This document shows positions 27,105 through 41,608 of a DNA stretch of 64,000 nucleotides, in pieces. Made by a program: the position numbers and the translations under genes. Where the stretch lies: NCBI RefSeq assembly GCF_017591435.1, contig NC_059294.1, forward strand, positions 16,419,559 to 16,483,558, in the 5' to 3' direction. This DNA is from Portunus trituberculatus (Eukaryota > Arthropoda > Malacostraca > Decapoda > Portunidae). The notes under the pieces were generated by a model. It had not been told where the DNA came from and did not search any database. It saw only the letters and a list, made by a program, of their open reading frames with translations. How positions within the stretch are numbered: the stretch's first letter is position 1; every line of letters starts with the position of its first letter.

Positions 27105-27459
27105 TGTTATCAGTTCCTCCTTGAATTCTTATGTCAGGTCCTGGCATAGCCTCTTGCCATTTTCCATGGTGAATTGTCTTGCCTCCCCGACTGCTGCTAG
27201 CATCTCCTCTCTCATCAGGTCCATTCGCATTACTACTGCACTCGTTTTTTTTTTTTATTTAACTTGTTTCCTGTTTTATTTTGCTTGTTTCGTGTCTACT
27301 TTCACTTATTTCCTGTTTTATTTCGTTCACTGCCTGTACCAACCCAGAAACCCAGCTTTCTAGCCTTTTCAAACCTGGCTCACTGCCTTCCGGCATCTCA
27401 CTGCCTCTCATGTCTGAGTCTGCCATTGTTAACGCATACCCGGCAACCTCGCTAGCCAA
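27105..27459 (-). pseudogene. Gag start, truncated
   Basis: An ATG frame (27459-27259) of 66 codons ends in a heptad-like stretch (VNEIKQEISESRHETSKIKQ) and a stop beside an A-rich slip-prone run at 27244-27258. Further gag-like coding (RQFTMENGKRLCQDL) follows in another frame. Most of gag, including any zinc knuckle, is missing before the protease region. Confidence 0.5.
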
Positions 27460-27467
27460 ACTTTATC

Positions 27468-27485
27468 CCAAAACTCCGGACACCA
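27468..27485 (-). promoter_or_regulatory. Probable primer-binding site
   Basis: On the minus strand, TGGTGTCCGGAGTTTTGG begins 2 nt inside the 5' LTR boundary. A TGG start, complementary to the CCA end of a tRNA, is expected here. The tRNA isotype is not assigned. Confidence 0.5.
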
Positions 27486-27487
27486 AT

Positions 27488-28152
27488 TGTTATGATGTCG
27501 TCCGAACACACAGCAGGGGAACCACACCCAAAATTCTTACTTACAGCTTCCACAGCTGCAACTGTAACTCACTTACTTTTAGCAGCAGACTAGGACAGTA
27601 TTCAGGACGGGGCAGCACAGGGATAAAATGGCGAAGGTCCGTGACTAGTGAGGAGAGCGAGGTACACAACTCACCATGACTCAGGCAGGACTCACTCAGA
27701 CAGGCAGGAAACAGGAAACACTTGGCACAGCTTCTTAAGTTTACTTGGGTACAACACAGTACATTCCAGGCAGTGCAAAGTAATATACAGGAGGAGCGCG
27801 GAGACAGCATTGACAAGTGACGGAGAGGAGACCAAGACTAACTAGCTCAAGTTTGCAGGAACAGGAGCACCAGAGGACCAGACTGTCCTCACGCAGAAGA
27901 ATTGGGTAGACGCCGAGAGCCAGGACAGGCGTGCAGTAAGCAACCGGGCCAGCGGAGAGAGAGTGGGTGAAGCAGGCTGTGGCCAGCTTAAATACCTTTC
28001 CTTCAGGCAGCTCTGCACTAACTGGCTCGTCATGAGCCAATCACTGTTGGTTTATCCACTTGCATGGCTATCCACATTCGGTGCCCATTTCCTGTCTCTC
28101 AACACCATCACTTTACTCCAACAAGTAACTAAACCCCCCCTTGCACTGCCAA
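27488..28152 (-). repeat. 5' LTR B of the Gypsy-like element
   Basis: Starts TGTTATGATGTCG. The far end lacks the TAACA terminus of LTR A and instead reads TGCCAATAATAATA into (TA)n, so the outer few bases are lost or degraded. About 665 bp. It includes GAGCCAATCA and TTAAATACC promoter-like elements. Confidence 0.75.
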
Positions 28153-28153
28153 T

Positions 28154-28232
<79 letters not shown>
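28153..28232 (+). repeat. (TA)40 microsatellite
   Basis: TA array directly outside LTR B. Confidence 0.97.
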
Positions 28233-30606
<2,374 letters not shown>

Positions 30607-30684
30607 TGTGCTCTATTTATTTGGCTAAATTAACATGTTTTTATTATTTACCATTCTAAATACTAGAAATGTATTTAGAGTAAA

Positions 30685-32953
30685 GGAGCTGGATTCAAGA
30701 AACTTTAACAACATCAGAGCAACCTCCTGTTGCGAAATGGCATCCATGAATGCTTGGAGGGATGGTAACGAGGTTGCTATGAGGTTGCTCTCAGGTTACT
30801 GGTAACATGAGAGTAACACCACCTCTCTAGTGGTGTTACTGTCTTATATATGCATTTATGTTCACAAAACATTTCTATTAGCTTTTTCCAAACCTTGCCC
30901 CCAAGAAAAGATTGTTTGGTAATGCATAAAGTGAAATCTTACATGGAATACCAAAAAATAAAGTAGACATGAGATTGCCCACAGACAAGGCGGAGACACA
31001 TGGCAACTCGGCCGCTTCTTCTTCTACGATATTTATGTTTCCACTCCTCTATTGCCTGCTATAATGGATATATATTAATATTCATATACGCTCATGCCAT
31101 GAGGATAACCTCGACTCCGTGGCACTGAGTGATAGTGAATTACTAATGAAATACCACGATATTTCATTAGTAATTCACTATCACTCAGTGCTACAGAGTC
31201 AAGGTTATCCTCATGGCAAAAGAAATATTGTTTTGTGAACATAAATGCATATATAGGACAGTAACACCACCTGGAGAGGTGGTGTTACCAGCAACCTGAG
31301 AGCAACCTGTGAGGGGCACTGCCTTGTTTCCCCTTTAATTAATTATTTTATTATATGCCCATTGTATGGCGGCCCCAAAGCGCGGGCTGTCACTGTTCCA
31401 CTGTGCGGCCAACCACCCTCTCTTTGTTTCCACCATCTTGTTGTGCCTGCGAGCATCGCCTCAGTAGTCTTCAGCTGAGGTGGACGCGGACGCTCGTGGT
31501 TCTGGCACAGGGTAGAGAGCTACGTGTTTGCTGGGCTTTTCGAGGTACTCACTAGTCATCGGTCTGGGAGTTGTGCCCTCCCTTGAGTAGCTGGTTTGTT
31601 GCTCGGTAGACCGTGGCTGTGTAGGACAACAGGCTTGTTGTCCTGAGGAAAGTGTGGCCGGTTGGGGCTGCATTTCCTGTCTGGCGTTTGTCCACTCGTG
31701 GGGTGGCGGCGTGGAGGAAAGATGCGTTATTGTCTCGTCCTGTTTGTCGTTGTGGTGGCCGTGGTCACCAGTGTGTTTTGGTGGGCGGGTGTAGTATCAG
31801 TAGTATACTGTTTATAGTACCAGCCAGTCTTCAGCTGAGGTAACACGTGTACTCTGGGCACAGGAAGAGACGTGTTTGCTGGGCTGTGTGTTAATAGGTA
31901 CTCATTAGTCACCGGTCTGGGAGTTGTGCCCTCCTTGAGTAGCTGGCTTGCTACTGGTTAGACCGGGGCTGTAGAACAGTGGGTTGTTGTTCTGAGAGAA
32001 GTGTAGTTGGTTTGGCTGCATTTTCTCGTGCGTTCGTCCACTCGGTGTGGCGACGCAGAAGGACGCGTTATTGTCTCGTCCTGTTTGTCGTTGTGGTGGC
32101 TGTAGTCACCAGTAGGGTTTGGTGGGCGGCTGTGTGCCCCAATCATCTTTTGTATAGCCCCAGTAGTATACTGTATTGTAGTGGTTGTAGCCACGCACGC
32201 TATTGAAAGCTGAGAGGCTTCGTGCTGCTGGCCAGTGGTGCATAGTTGTCGTCCGCCAGACTTGTCTGTGACGAGTATCTGGACTCTGTGTGGCTGTTGT
32301 CACCCGTAGGTGGTGTCTGGGCTTGTGTGTACACCATCAGAAGTGCTGTACACATCATATATTGTAGTAGTCGTAGGCTAGAAGTGTCAGTCTGACAGGT
32401 GTTAGGAAGCACTTGTCGTAGAAATAGATAGTATAGTAATATACTGCGCGTGTTGTCCCAGTCTGTGATTTATCACAGTCTGTGGGCAAGGCGTGTGGAG
32501 AGGCATTAATACTTCATAGAGAAGTGGGTGGAATTGTCCTTGTGGGCGGTTTCTCTAAGGGGTATTAAGGCCTCGCCCTGTTACACATAGCATCTACCAT
32601 TTATAAATTCTACTTGGTTGGGTACAGGAGGAGAAGGAGTTGCTAAGGAAATTCTCTTACAGTGGGGGAAGTTATACACTGTTGACGACCTTAAAAGAAC
32701 CTGAGGGTTACGGCTGCTGTGAGTTATAGTAGTGGGGACTCTGTGGAGTGTTATATTCCCCACTGTACTGACCGTAACAAAGCTGGCTATTTTGCCAGGA
32801 TAACACTCTAGTGAGCTGTAGCAGTTAACCGCAGCCATGGCTTACGTAACAAACCTCATAGCAACCTTCTTACTGTCCCTCCAAGTGTTCATGGATGCCA
32901 TTTTGCGGCAGGAGGTTGCTCTGACGTTGTTAAAGTTTCTTGGATCCAGCTCC
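30685..32953. mobile_element. Foldback element FB1, split by a solo LTR
   Basis: The left arm (30685-31165) begins GGAGCTGGATTCAAGAAACT and the right arm ends with the inverse, TCTTGGATCCAGCTCC, at 32953. Near the centre (about 31160) the sequence turns back on itself: ACTAATGAAATACCA and its inverse, with arms then reading CACTATCACTCAGTG. Outer arms have GCAACC repeats and a nested hairpin at 31261-31288 (GTAACACCACCT and inverse). The right arm carries an internal deletion near 31215 and a 1544-bp LTR at 31308. The same family as the palindrome at 42384. Confidence 0.7.
31308..32851. mobile_element. Solo LTR-like insertion (1544 bp)
   Basis: Starts TGTGAGGGGC, ends ACGTAACA, and is flanked by the 4-bp repeat AACC (31304-31307 and 32852-32855). 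Removing it and one AACC restores GAGCAACCTCATAGCAACC, the arm sequence expected from the inverse left arm. TG...CA ends and a 4-bp duplication fit an LTR left by recombination, Gypsy-like in duplication size. Internally it has two tandem units of about 360 bp (from 31466 and from 31826, sharing AGTCTTCAGCTGAGG and GTCTCGTCCTGTTTGTCG). No coding. Confidence 0.7.
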
Positions 32954-33311
32954 TGGCAGCCAATGAGCATTTTTAGGTGGGCTACCAACCTCCACCCGCC
33001 AACAGCAATGAATCTTTGTGGATGCTTTTTTACGAAGGTTGGTATGTGAGCAGGAGGTTGTTATGGAGGTTGTCTGTACCAACATAGACAACAACCTGGT
33101 TCTTGGATCCGGCCCCAGAGCTCCCACCTATCAGCTAGCTCCGGAACCCTCTGGCACGCAGTTTGAAATTGCATCTGGCGCTCAGTTTGAAAATGCGGTT
33201 GGGACAAATTGCGTATAAGGAAACCGATTGCACAAATTAAATTAATTATAATATTTTTTTGGTCGTGTTATAACAAAAACGCATAAATCAAACACACGTA
33301 AATCAAGTTAC

Positions 33312-33314
<3 letters not shown>

Positions 33315-33400
<86 letters not shown>
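33315..33400 (+). repeat. (TA)43 microsatellite
   Basis: TA array at the terminus of MITE E copy 2. Confidence 0.97.
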
Positions 33401-33402
<2 letters not shown>

Positions 33403-34016
33403 GACTAGGTACAGGATTTATTTATCTAATTTTGGGGGGTTTTAAATTTTGGGATTACATTTGTCTCTGAAACCTTCAGACCCTAAATTATCCGACGATG
33501 TAGTTCATTTGCTTTTGTTAACTGCTTCCCACCTGGAAGCCACTTTTAAATGTCTCATGCAGCTGATTCATGCCCTACACAGTACACGGCCAGGCATCAG
33601 AAATAATGTCTTTACGGGCCTAAATTGACGTGGATTAGAATCAGAAACTTTAATAAGAGAAGACAAAAGAAACAAACAAACAAACGTATCGTTGGGAGAC
33701 AGCTGGACCTTGAATCTTCACCTCCCCGCTCCCCTCCATCACACATGTTATCTCCTCTTCCAAGACCCTCCCCTCTCCCCACCTTCACTGTATGAAAATT
33801 TCATGTCAATGAGATGAATACAAATAGCAAAACAAGGACAAAATTATGAAAAATCTTTAGAAGCAAATATCTCGAAGTGTTCTTTATACACTTCAAAAAC
33901 TTTCACAAAATCAGTTTAAACTCCAATCAACTTTTGTTTGCTTTCATTTTAAACTACAACTAAAATGTAATTTTTAGGTGGAATTAGATTTTTGATAATG
34001 TCAATAGAAAACAATA
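33401..34016. other. No gene recognised
   Basis: AT-rich sequence with a pyrimidine-rich stretch at 33715-33790. No supported feature. Confidence 0.45.
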
Positions 34017-34018
34017 TA

Positions 34019-34838
34019 CAGTGGAGACTCAATACTCGAATGTCTTATTAGTCAAACTTTTCAATACTCAAATATAAAAGTTCAATTTAATACTAAAAAA
34101 AAAACCTGGTAGCCGAACGTCCACACACATGGTTGTAAAAAAAGGCTTCCTTGCCTCTCCCTCCCTCTCTTTGCCAGTTGTGTTGCCGCATTCATCAGAA
34201 TAACATTTTCATGCACTGTCTGTTGTTTTTCATTTATCAATTTACATTAACACCAAAGGCTTATTAGTGGTGAAAATATCTGGTAACTGAACAGCTGCAC
34301 ACATGGCAGTAAACAAAAATCTAGCCTCTCCCTCCCCCACTGCCACCATTCTCCTGTTCTGACCGATATTCTGGTATACCAAATATCAGTGTACATCCTT
34401 AGTGCAGCTGCAGTCTTGAGAAAAACAACATTCTTCTATGTTCTGTTGGTAGCTTTCATTTAGAAACTTATAGTGGCACCAAACAGGCTTATCAGTTGTG
34501 AAAATAAGATTAGTGAGCCACAGCCCTCCACTAGTGGGTTCACAAGAATCATACCAGGAGAAAAGTTACAAAGACGTTTTCATGGATGGTGACTCTTCCT
34601 CCGATGACCTCTCTCCTTCTCACCCTTCTCCTTTCCTCTTCTACGTTATCCATCACCAGCCTTCACCTACGGCATGTACAAAATCAAAATTATAAAAATA
34701 AATACATTGAAGTCTTTATAAATTTGACGTTTTGCTAAGATTAGAACAAATTACCTGATTTATAGGTATCTATAGTCAAACTTTTTGATACTCAAACAGC
34801 CATTTGGAACAAATTAAGTTCGAGTATTGTCTCCACTG
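34019..34838. mobile_element. Tigger-like MITE, family I
   Basis: TIRs CAGTGGAGACTCAATACTCG at 34019 and the inverse of CAGTGGAGACAATACTCGAA ending 34838, flanked by TA (34017-34018 and 34839-34840). 820 bp. No recognisable transposase; a short open frame at 34498-34695 has a serine/proline-rich end that may be a relic of one. Confidence 0.8.
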
Positions 34839-34880
34839 TACAGGAAAGTGAATAAAAAAAAAAAATAAATAAATAAATAA

Positions 34881-34882
<2 letters not shown>

Positions 34883-34964
<82 letters not shown>
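34883..34964 (+). repeat. (TA)41 microsatellite
   Basis: TA array preceded by an (AAAT)n run. Confidence 0.96.
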
Positions 34965-34966
<2 letters not shown>

Positions 34967-35064
34967 TGGCAGTTCAACTTGACGTTAATTCGGGTCGGTC
35001 AAAGTTCGACTTATCGCAAAATTCGAGTTACATATTGGGGTCCGAGTTATTGAGGTCCAACAAT
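34965..35064. mobile_element. Tigger-type terminal fragment between two (TA)n arrays
   Basis: GGCAGTTCAACTTGACGTTA followed by TTCGACTTATCGCAAAATTC has the 'move-the-cursor' repeated style of Tigger subterminal regions. No opposite end was found. Weak call. Confidence 0.35.
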
Positions 35065-35073
35065 ATACATATA

Positions 35074-35141
<68 letters not shown>
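35065..35141 (+). repeat. (TA)n microsatellite
   Basis: TA array with one TTTA interruption near 35078. Confidence 0.96.
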
Positions 35142-35146
<5 letters not shown>

Positions 35147-36985
35147 AAAGTATACTACCTGTACAAAAGATTACGGTCAACCGCCCGATACATGCAGGTC
35201 ACACGAGTTTGGGAAAACTGATTACGTATACCACTTCCTGTAGTTATTTGTAATAATACTTTATAATATCAAAGAAGGTCATCATTTATTCATTATTATT
35301 GATATTTATTCTTAAATTTATGATAAAAACAGTTAGGGATCATGTTATGTTTGTAAAATATGGGGGGCTGTACTTTGTAGTATATTAAGAACTACCCGTG
35401 ATCTGGCATTTTCCATGATCTACTAACAGCAAACCTTGGATCTAGAAGTTGCCAAAATTGAAAGGTTCAACCTATATATGTGTTGTTATTTAATAGAAGT
35501 GGACTGTACAGTGCTTTAAAAGACGAATAATAGACACTAAATGAAAAACAAATGAAAACAACAAACAATGTTTTCATTTTACACTTTTTCTTTAGTGAAT
35601 CCATAATGGGGCTACAGTGTAACAAATAGACACTCAAAGATGAAGAAATGTCTGTCAGCTGCTGCAAGCCAAACACATAACTTTGTAGTACAGTACCATC
35701 AGAACCTAAACAGTGTCTCCAGAAAACAATGGCACACCAACGCATTAAATTTAAAAAGGCGCTCCGACAGTAATACTAGAAAACTGAAATTTCTGGAATA
35801 TTGGGTGCTGGATTTTTTATAGTCAACTGTATACATTTTGTTATGTAGGGCTACAAAACTATGTTGCATTGAAAAGTAAACCAAAGGCTAACTTTGCTCA
35901 TGTTTTGTTCAACTAAATATAACTTCTATCTTAAGGGTCTTCCTCACAGTAATGACTGCAATATTTCTATATGATGAAACCAATGATATAGTCACAAACA
36001 TTGCTGATGGATTACAGTCTTATTTCTAACCAACTTTTTTATTCCCAGCAGAGGCAAAAATATTCTTATATTTATTGTATGAAAATACTACTGTGTATGA
36101 CTTGTCTCCATGTTGATGATTTAATGGTAATAAAAATTTATACAGCATATACTGTACTTCACACATTCTCCAACAATTAATACATTGGTAGCTTTTTTCA
36201 CTTCATTAGTGAAGTTAGACATTATATTCAGTATGAATGATACATTATTTAGATGAATACAGAAATAAGATAAATGTATGTCATTAATTTTGGTGGAAAA
36301 ATTACTTCAGTACCTACAACAAAATAGAACAGCCTTATACATACAACTCCTGGTATGCAATCCACATGTGACAATATGCCATTTAGTGGTTCAAGTGTTT
36401 GATGTTTTTCACACTTGTCAAGATATGTATTAGAAAACATGGAAAAACATATATATATATATATATAAATGACCATGAACAATATCCTAGAATCTATTTG
36501 TCAGCTTAAATAAAAATAAAACTGTCCTAGAATTGACTGGTCCTGAGTGGAGATGACAGCTTTATGTATGTACATTATTTAATATTTTAATATTTTAATT
36601 AGGAATATTTCAGAAATATTTAATTCATACAGTACACATAATTACAAATTCTTATAAATGAAATATTTTAATGCTAATGCTTAATATTGTCTGTGGAAAT
36701 TAAAAAAAGCAATATAGATTATTATATATTTTTTTATCACTGGCCAAATATGAAATTGAAAGCGGTAAATTTCTGAAGTATGCTGAGAAGTTAGTAGATA
36801 TCATATGCAAGGATTTTCACCACATTTCAAGTTATGTATTAGACATCAATCATAGTCAAATGAGTCATTTGCTTCTCCTCTCATGCAAAAAATATTCTTA
36901 AAATTCTTCAAATGGAAATTATTGACCTTGCACTATGTGAATTAAATAGAAATGAAAAGATAACTCTATGTATTTTCACTTCACA
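35142..36985. other. No gene recognised (about 1.8 kb)
   Basis: AT-rich sequence. The frame 35467-35745 (-) shows no known motif. A short (TA)10 lies at 36450-36467. Confidence 0.45.
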
Positions 36986-37619
36986 ACTATTTAACAGACT
37001 CACCGGTAGTGAACAAGATGTTCGCTTCGCCAGTTCTGCATGAGTTCACTGTCTCTCCACACAGTCCACAGTGCCTGCTCATGCTTCTCTGTTACTTCCA
37101 CTTGTCAATCTACTTCGCTTCTTTTCGCCTGCTTTCTCTTAAGGAGTCAGCCTGGTAAGCTTGTTCCCTTTTATTGCTGCAGTAAGCTGTTAGTGCTAGG
37201 GTGAATACGCATATATGATCCAAGGATGTATATGTTGGCATTTGTGTCACCCAGCTTTTTCCTTTCTTTCTGATGAGTTATGTTGGAACAGGATAAGGGC
37301 CGAGGAATGCCACGGCGTCCCTCCTCGTTTGCTTCGGAAGGGAAATGACATGCAAGGAACCATCTGGAAGATGATGCCAAGCAAAGGAAGGCCTCCTGAA
37401 ATGTTAACAGTACTCAACCACCAGCTGCCGACGCTTCTCAGCAGTCTGTTGCAATAGCTGGCCTGAGCCATGTAAACAATGCAGCTGTGTCTCCTTAGAG
37501 TAACAGCAACTTGGACTGGTAATCTACCTTACTGAGTGTTCTAATTGATAAATTAGGCAAGGCAACAGGTCCTACAGTGTCATCAAGGGCTGATTTTAGT
37601 GGGTTCCCTGACTTTTCCC

Positions 37620-38361
37620 CTCCTGAGGATGAGGCAAATGAGGCTTTCCAGTGTCTGTGTCAGCCTGACCTGCTTGATGACCTTGACTTCCACACAGCCA
37701 ACCCGTGATACAATGGTTGATACTTGATACTGCCTTCCAGAAGGCTCCCAATGAGATTGCAGGCCATTTCCATGGTGAGGTAGAAACAGGTGATCCTTTT
37801 GATCCTTTATATGAACGTCTGCCTGGCATTCTTAATACGAGTCTGTGATGTCGGCCTTCCTTGGACAGTGTGATACTCACATGTGTTAAGATCAAGCTTC
37901 CAGGTGATGTGTCCAACTTAAAGGTTCCAGCGATCATTCTTGCCATCACCAATGCAATGAGTGTTGGTGAAAATTTAGTTCGCACCCAGCTGTTACTTAC
38001 TAATAAACTGTTGATAAAGGCACTGGTCCCCATTGCCTGTTGCAGTAATGATGTTGGTAAGAAGAAAGATTATCCCTTAAATTTCTACCTTGATGGTCAC
38101 AATAACAGCCTGAGGCTGCTAACTTCTGCTGTTAACTACATCAATCAGCTATGGAAAGAGGTTGCATTGGCTCGCATGAATGACACTGCCTTGGCAGACC
38201 TCTGTAATTTGAACTGTGAGGTTGGCAAGAATGAATTGTTCCCCTTTGATGTCATTAAGAAATGTGAGTATATACACAAGTCCAAAAATCTTGGGAGGCC
38301 CAACTTCTGTCCTCATACAGCTCCTGGGGGATGGTTTGCTCCATCTTGCCAGCTACATTGA
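37620..38361 (+). pseudogene. DIRS-like ORF1 fragment
   Basis: Stop-interrupted coding in which 37861-38361 reads VKIKLPGDVSNLKVPAII, then AMSVGENLVRTQLLLTNKLL, LRLLTSAVNYINQLWKEVAL and CNLNCEVGKNELFPFDV. These are blocks I associate with the Gag-like ORF1 of DIRS elements in crustaceans. Earlier text (DPFDPLYERLPGIL) lies before a stop at 37848. Function is presumably RNA packaging. Broken. Confidence 0.55.
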
Positions 38362-38639
38362 TGACCTCACCCTCAGCAGTCAAGGCCATGTTTTCAGACA
38401 AGGCCTTTTTAGTCCAAAGGTCCCCCCAGGGGAGGGGGGATGCTGAGACACAGAATTCCCCAGTCAGACTACCTTTGGTAAGGTAAGGCCCTTGTTAATG
38501 GCTTTGGTTAACACTCCAGATATTTTTTGTGGAGAAAAAAAATTTTTGTTGCAATATCATTGTCTCTCCACAGACAAATGGATTCATGGTGTGGTACATG
38601 AGTTCTAAACTCTACCATGTTGCAGTTCTTAGAGCAAAG

Positions 38640-39139
38640 ACTAGTAGAATTACATGCACCATGGGATCATGGCTTTCTTTCTAACATTTTCCTACTATTA
38701 AAAGAGATGGCACTACTAGAGTTATTCTGAATTTGAAAGAACTTAATGATTATGTTAACCATGTACATTTTAAGATGGACATCCTAAAAGATATGATACC
38801 CTTAATCCACTAAAACTGTTATTTCATGTCTGTTGACTTCACAAAAGCTTAATTTTCAGTCTGTGACACCAGAGAACAGGAACTGGTTCCATTTTATTTG
38901 GCGTAACTCTAAGTTTCACTTCACTCATCTTCTGCAGGGCTCAACTTGAGCACCTCGCAATTTTACCAAATGGTTGAAACTTGTCCTCTCCCATTTTCAT
39001 AAACTTGGAATTTTCATGTCATGCTACTTGGATGATTACATTTTTATTCCTGACTTTGCTAATACTTTAAGATCTAATGTGTCTTACGCCCTGCACCTTT
39101 TTGACTCCTTAGGGCTCACTGTCAATCCACACAAAACAG
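38640..39139 (+). pseudogene. DIRS-like reverse transcriptase fragment
   Basis: In shifting frames one reads GTTRVILNLKELNDYVNHVH then FKMDILKDMIPLI (fingers and pre-motif A), then MSVDF and FHFIWRNSKFHF-like text. Finally SCYLDDYIFIPDFANTLRSN (the YLDD box is the catalytic motif C) and YALHLFDSLGLTVNPHK. Order and wording fit a DIRS-type RT. Several frame changes; terminated by the Tigger F insertion. Confidence 0.7.
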
Positions 39140-39141
39140 TA

Positions 39142-39764
39142 CAGTAATACTTCGAGATACGAACGCTCCAACATACAATTTTTTTTATATACGATGAAAA
39201 ATTTCATATAATTTAAGCCTTGAAATATGAAGATATTTTCAAGATACGAATAGCTATCGGTAGGTGGCGCAGCAATCACTCGGCTACTCGTGTCCAAGTT
39301 TAATCATTGTTGGTGTATCATTCTGAGAACCCGTGGGCCTTTAAAGCACATAAGGTGTTAAAAGAGAAAATCCAGGTCATGTGGCATGCCAATAGTAAGG
39401 CATGGGTAACTCGCCAATTCCTCCTCCGTACTATATATATGAAGTTCTATCAAAGTGTCAGTAAGTAGGAATACAAGTTGGGAGTTTTCGCTACCGCTAA
39501 CTTGGCAGGTTTGGCGAGAAACACAGTAAATAGCCTGTAATCACATACTGATTACACTTGGAAATTCAACAAATGAGTGAGTACAAATGGTGTTCAGCCC
39601 ACAAGTAATTCTTCCTCTTTGCAATGCAAAAAACCCAGAAGTCTCTAGATGCTATGGTTACCAAAATATCAGAAGTTGAATGAGGTGGTATCATTGGAGT
39701 TCGTGGCCTTGCGTCCGATCGGGTTTAGTAGCCTTGGCTAGAGTGCTAGAAAACAGGTCCCTTG

Positions 39765-39806
<42 letters not shown>

Positions 39807-40354
39807 GTCACCTGTTCTGATACCCCTCTCATTCAAATGTTGTCTCCCCACTACGTGGCGAGAGACCCAAGGTGTAGAAGTAAGGCGCGCGGGAGAGGTG
39901 GCGGAATACGACACCGTGAAATCACTGTCGCTACCACCAACCATCGTGGGAGTTGGTGACACAGTGACGTAGAGCATATGTTTACTCCTGATGAATGTTG
40001 CCAGCTCACAACAAAGAAGACAGGAAGAAAATAGCGTCTATTGGCATGCCCCGAGTCTTGCGTGATGAACATCTATCGACATGTCTCGAGTTCTGCAGGT
40101 TAAGTTGTTATTTTGGGCAATATAGTACATTTATATCATGCATACAATAAACATTGTATTTATCTTATGTTAAATCTATATTTAGTCAGTAATTAAAGCA
40201 TATTAGTTTTTTAGGGGGGTAAATTTGTATCACTAGCACAAATTAATTTTATTTCCATTAATTTCTATGGGAAAAATTGATTTGATATATGATTTTTTTT
40301 TATATACAACGATCGTCACAGAACAAATCAAATTCGGATGTCGAAGTACCACTG
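39142..40354. mobile_element. Tigger-like element, family F
   Basis: TIRs CAGTAATACTTCGAGATACG (39142) and the inverse of CAGTGGTACTTCGACATCCG (ending 40354), with TA on both sides (39140-39141, 40355-40356). 1213 bp, no transposase recognised. It contains a (CT)19 array at 39767-39804. It was inserted into the DIRS-like RT. Confidence 0.75.
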
Positions 40355-40356
40355 TA

Positions 40357-40860
40357 GAGTAATACTCCGCTTAACGAACGTTCGTCTATCGAATTTCCGG
40401 TTTTATGTACTATATAAAATTAGACCAAAAAGTCCGCATAACATACAACCACATATAGATTGTACCTTTTTCCAGTACTTTTACTTATCCTAACTGCATG
40501 CATCATTATTTTATAGCTGTTATTCTATCATTACCAGTATTATCATTTTCAAAATAAGTTGTCAAAAAAATGAGAGTAAGGTAACCTGTGAGGCTGTGAA
40601 GCATGTTTATAAATATCAGCTGATTGCCACTCAATCCCATCTAGCAGTGAGCAGTAACACCAAGTTCATAATCATAACAAAGCACATCAACACTATCATT
40701 GTTATGACAGCAGGTGGAAAAAGTTTGAGCTAAACAATCTCCTGCAAACTTCAAGTGGTAGATTATGCCAAGGAGTATGGCAATAGAGGGGCAACAAGAG
40801 CTTTTGGGCTACCACTTACGGAAAAAACTTTAAGTGTCTGATGCGAGCCAGAAGCATTTT
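40357..40860 (+). mobile_element. Tigger-like element, family H-type, left part
   Basis: From 40357 the text AGTAATACTCCGCTTAACGA, followed by GTACTATATAAAATTAGACC and CGCATAACATACAACCACAT, is the inverse of the right end of element H (43333-43432). The first two terminal bases are missing next to Tigger F. It carries a transposase HTH remnant downstream, in the orientation expected of a 5' end. The 3' end was not found. Confidence 0.65.
40715..40845 (+). pseudogene. Tigger-type transposase HTH remnant
   Basis: One frame reads VVDYAKEYGNRGATRAFGLP then LTEKTLSV, the psq/Brinker-type helix-turn-helix (a V..A.E.GNR.A.R.FG..EK pattern) that opens many pogo/Tigger transposases. Only about 40 residues are readable; the region just before is frameshifted. 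Confidence 0.5.
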
Positions 40861-41608
40861 ATTCATGTTGTTATCATAATTCCTTACTTGGTAAGCTTTT
40901 TCTATAGTGAATTATTTCTTCATTTCTATACTATTATATCATATAATAAAAAAAAAACTGGGCAAAATGTGACAAAAAAATGACAGCTTGGAGGTCCTAC
41001 TGTCAATTTGAATCATTACCATAGGTTCTTCACTTCAGCTGTCACGATTTCAGCTATCACGCAGCAATATATGGACCAATTAAGCACAACAGCAGAGAGT
41101 ACACATTAAAAATCACTGACAAAGATATTGAAAAGTTATTAAAAGTACTATTAAACTGAGGATTGCATGAATATACAAAATATTGAATATATTAACTTTT
41201 AAAAACATTTTTAAAAAATCAGTCAGTAAAATAAATAAATAGCAGTATAATATTCCATTAGTCTCAAATGTCTTTACTTTTGTAATTACAAACAATTGAA
41301 AGGAACAAAAAGATAGAAGTAATGTAAATCTCTGTACAAGAGTGATCAGATCAAACCCTAACCTTAATTTTTACACTACAGTTCTGACTTGTTTATTCAA
41401 GAGATTATCTAATCTAAAAAAAATAAATAAATAAAAAAAATAACATGGGACAAGATGTGCCTCATGGGTTAGTCTGTTCCCTTGGCTAGATTGCAAAGAA
41501 ATGTTATATGAAGAGCTATTGTTCAGCAAGTCAACTGATGTTCTAAACACTTAAGTACATCAAATTCATATCAATTTTTTTCAATGGTAAAGTAGCAAAC
41601 ATAAATAC
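40861..41608. other. Probable BCAS3 intron sequence, nothing recognised
   Basis: AT-rich sequence downstream (in gene sense) of the BCAS3 exon at 41609-41763. I looked for the next expected BCAS3 exon on the minus strand here and did not find it. Confidence 0.45.

Larger units (their letters stand above)
30607..33314 (-). mobile_element. Tigger-like MITE, family E copy 2, interrupted
   Basis: 30607-30684 is the inverse of about 8545-8620 of MITE E copy 1. 33150-33314 is the inverse of its left end, including the terminus TCAAGTTACCTG beside (TA)n. Between them lies a foldback element (30685-32953) plus about 200 bp of uncertain origin. The 30607 side is cut by Tigger D copy 2. Confidence 0.6.
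36990..39141 (+). mobile_element. DIRS-like (tyrosine-recombinase) retrotransposon remnant
   Basis: The upstream segment 36990-37240 is shared with 5480-5716. ORF1-like coding (37600-38361) and an RT segment (38640-39139) follow. The Tigger F element starting at 39142 cuts it in the middle of RT. No recombinase or RNase H remains. Assignment to DIRS rests on the style of ORF1 and the RT blocks and on the absence of LINE or LTR features. Confidence 0.65.

Noticed and set aside
27244..27258. Programmed frameshift site at the A/T-run between gag frames
   Set aside because: The run is followed by a deletion-ridden gag and no canonical slippery site with pol in the right frame, so simple decay is more likely.
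35467..35884. Overlapping frames as a small gene
   Set aside because: Frames on opposite strands overlap, none has a recognisable motif, and no splice or promoter evidence was seen.
36419..36476. TA run and AT-rich dip as a replication origin or promoter
   Set aside because: Nothing besides AT content supports it.
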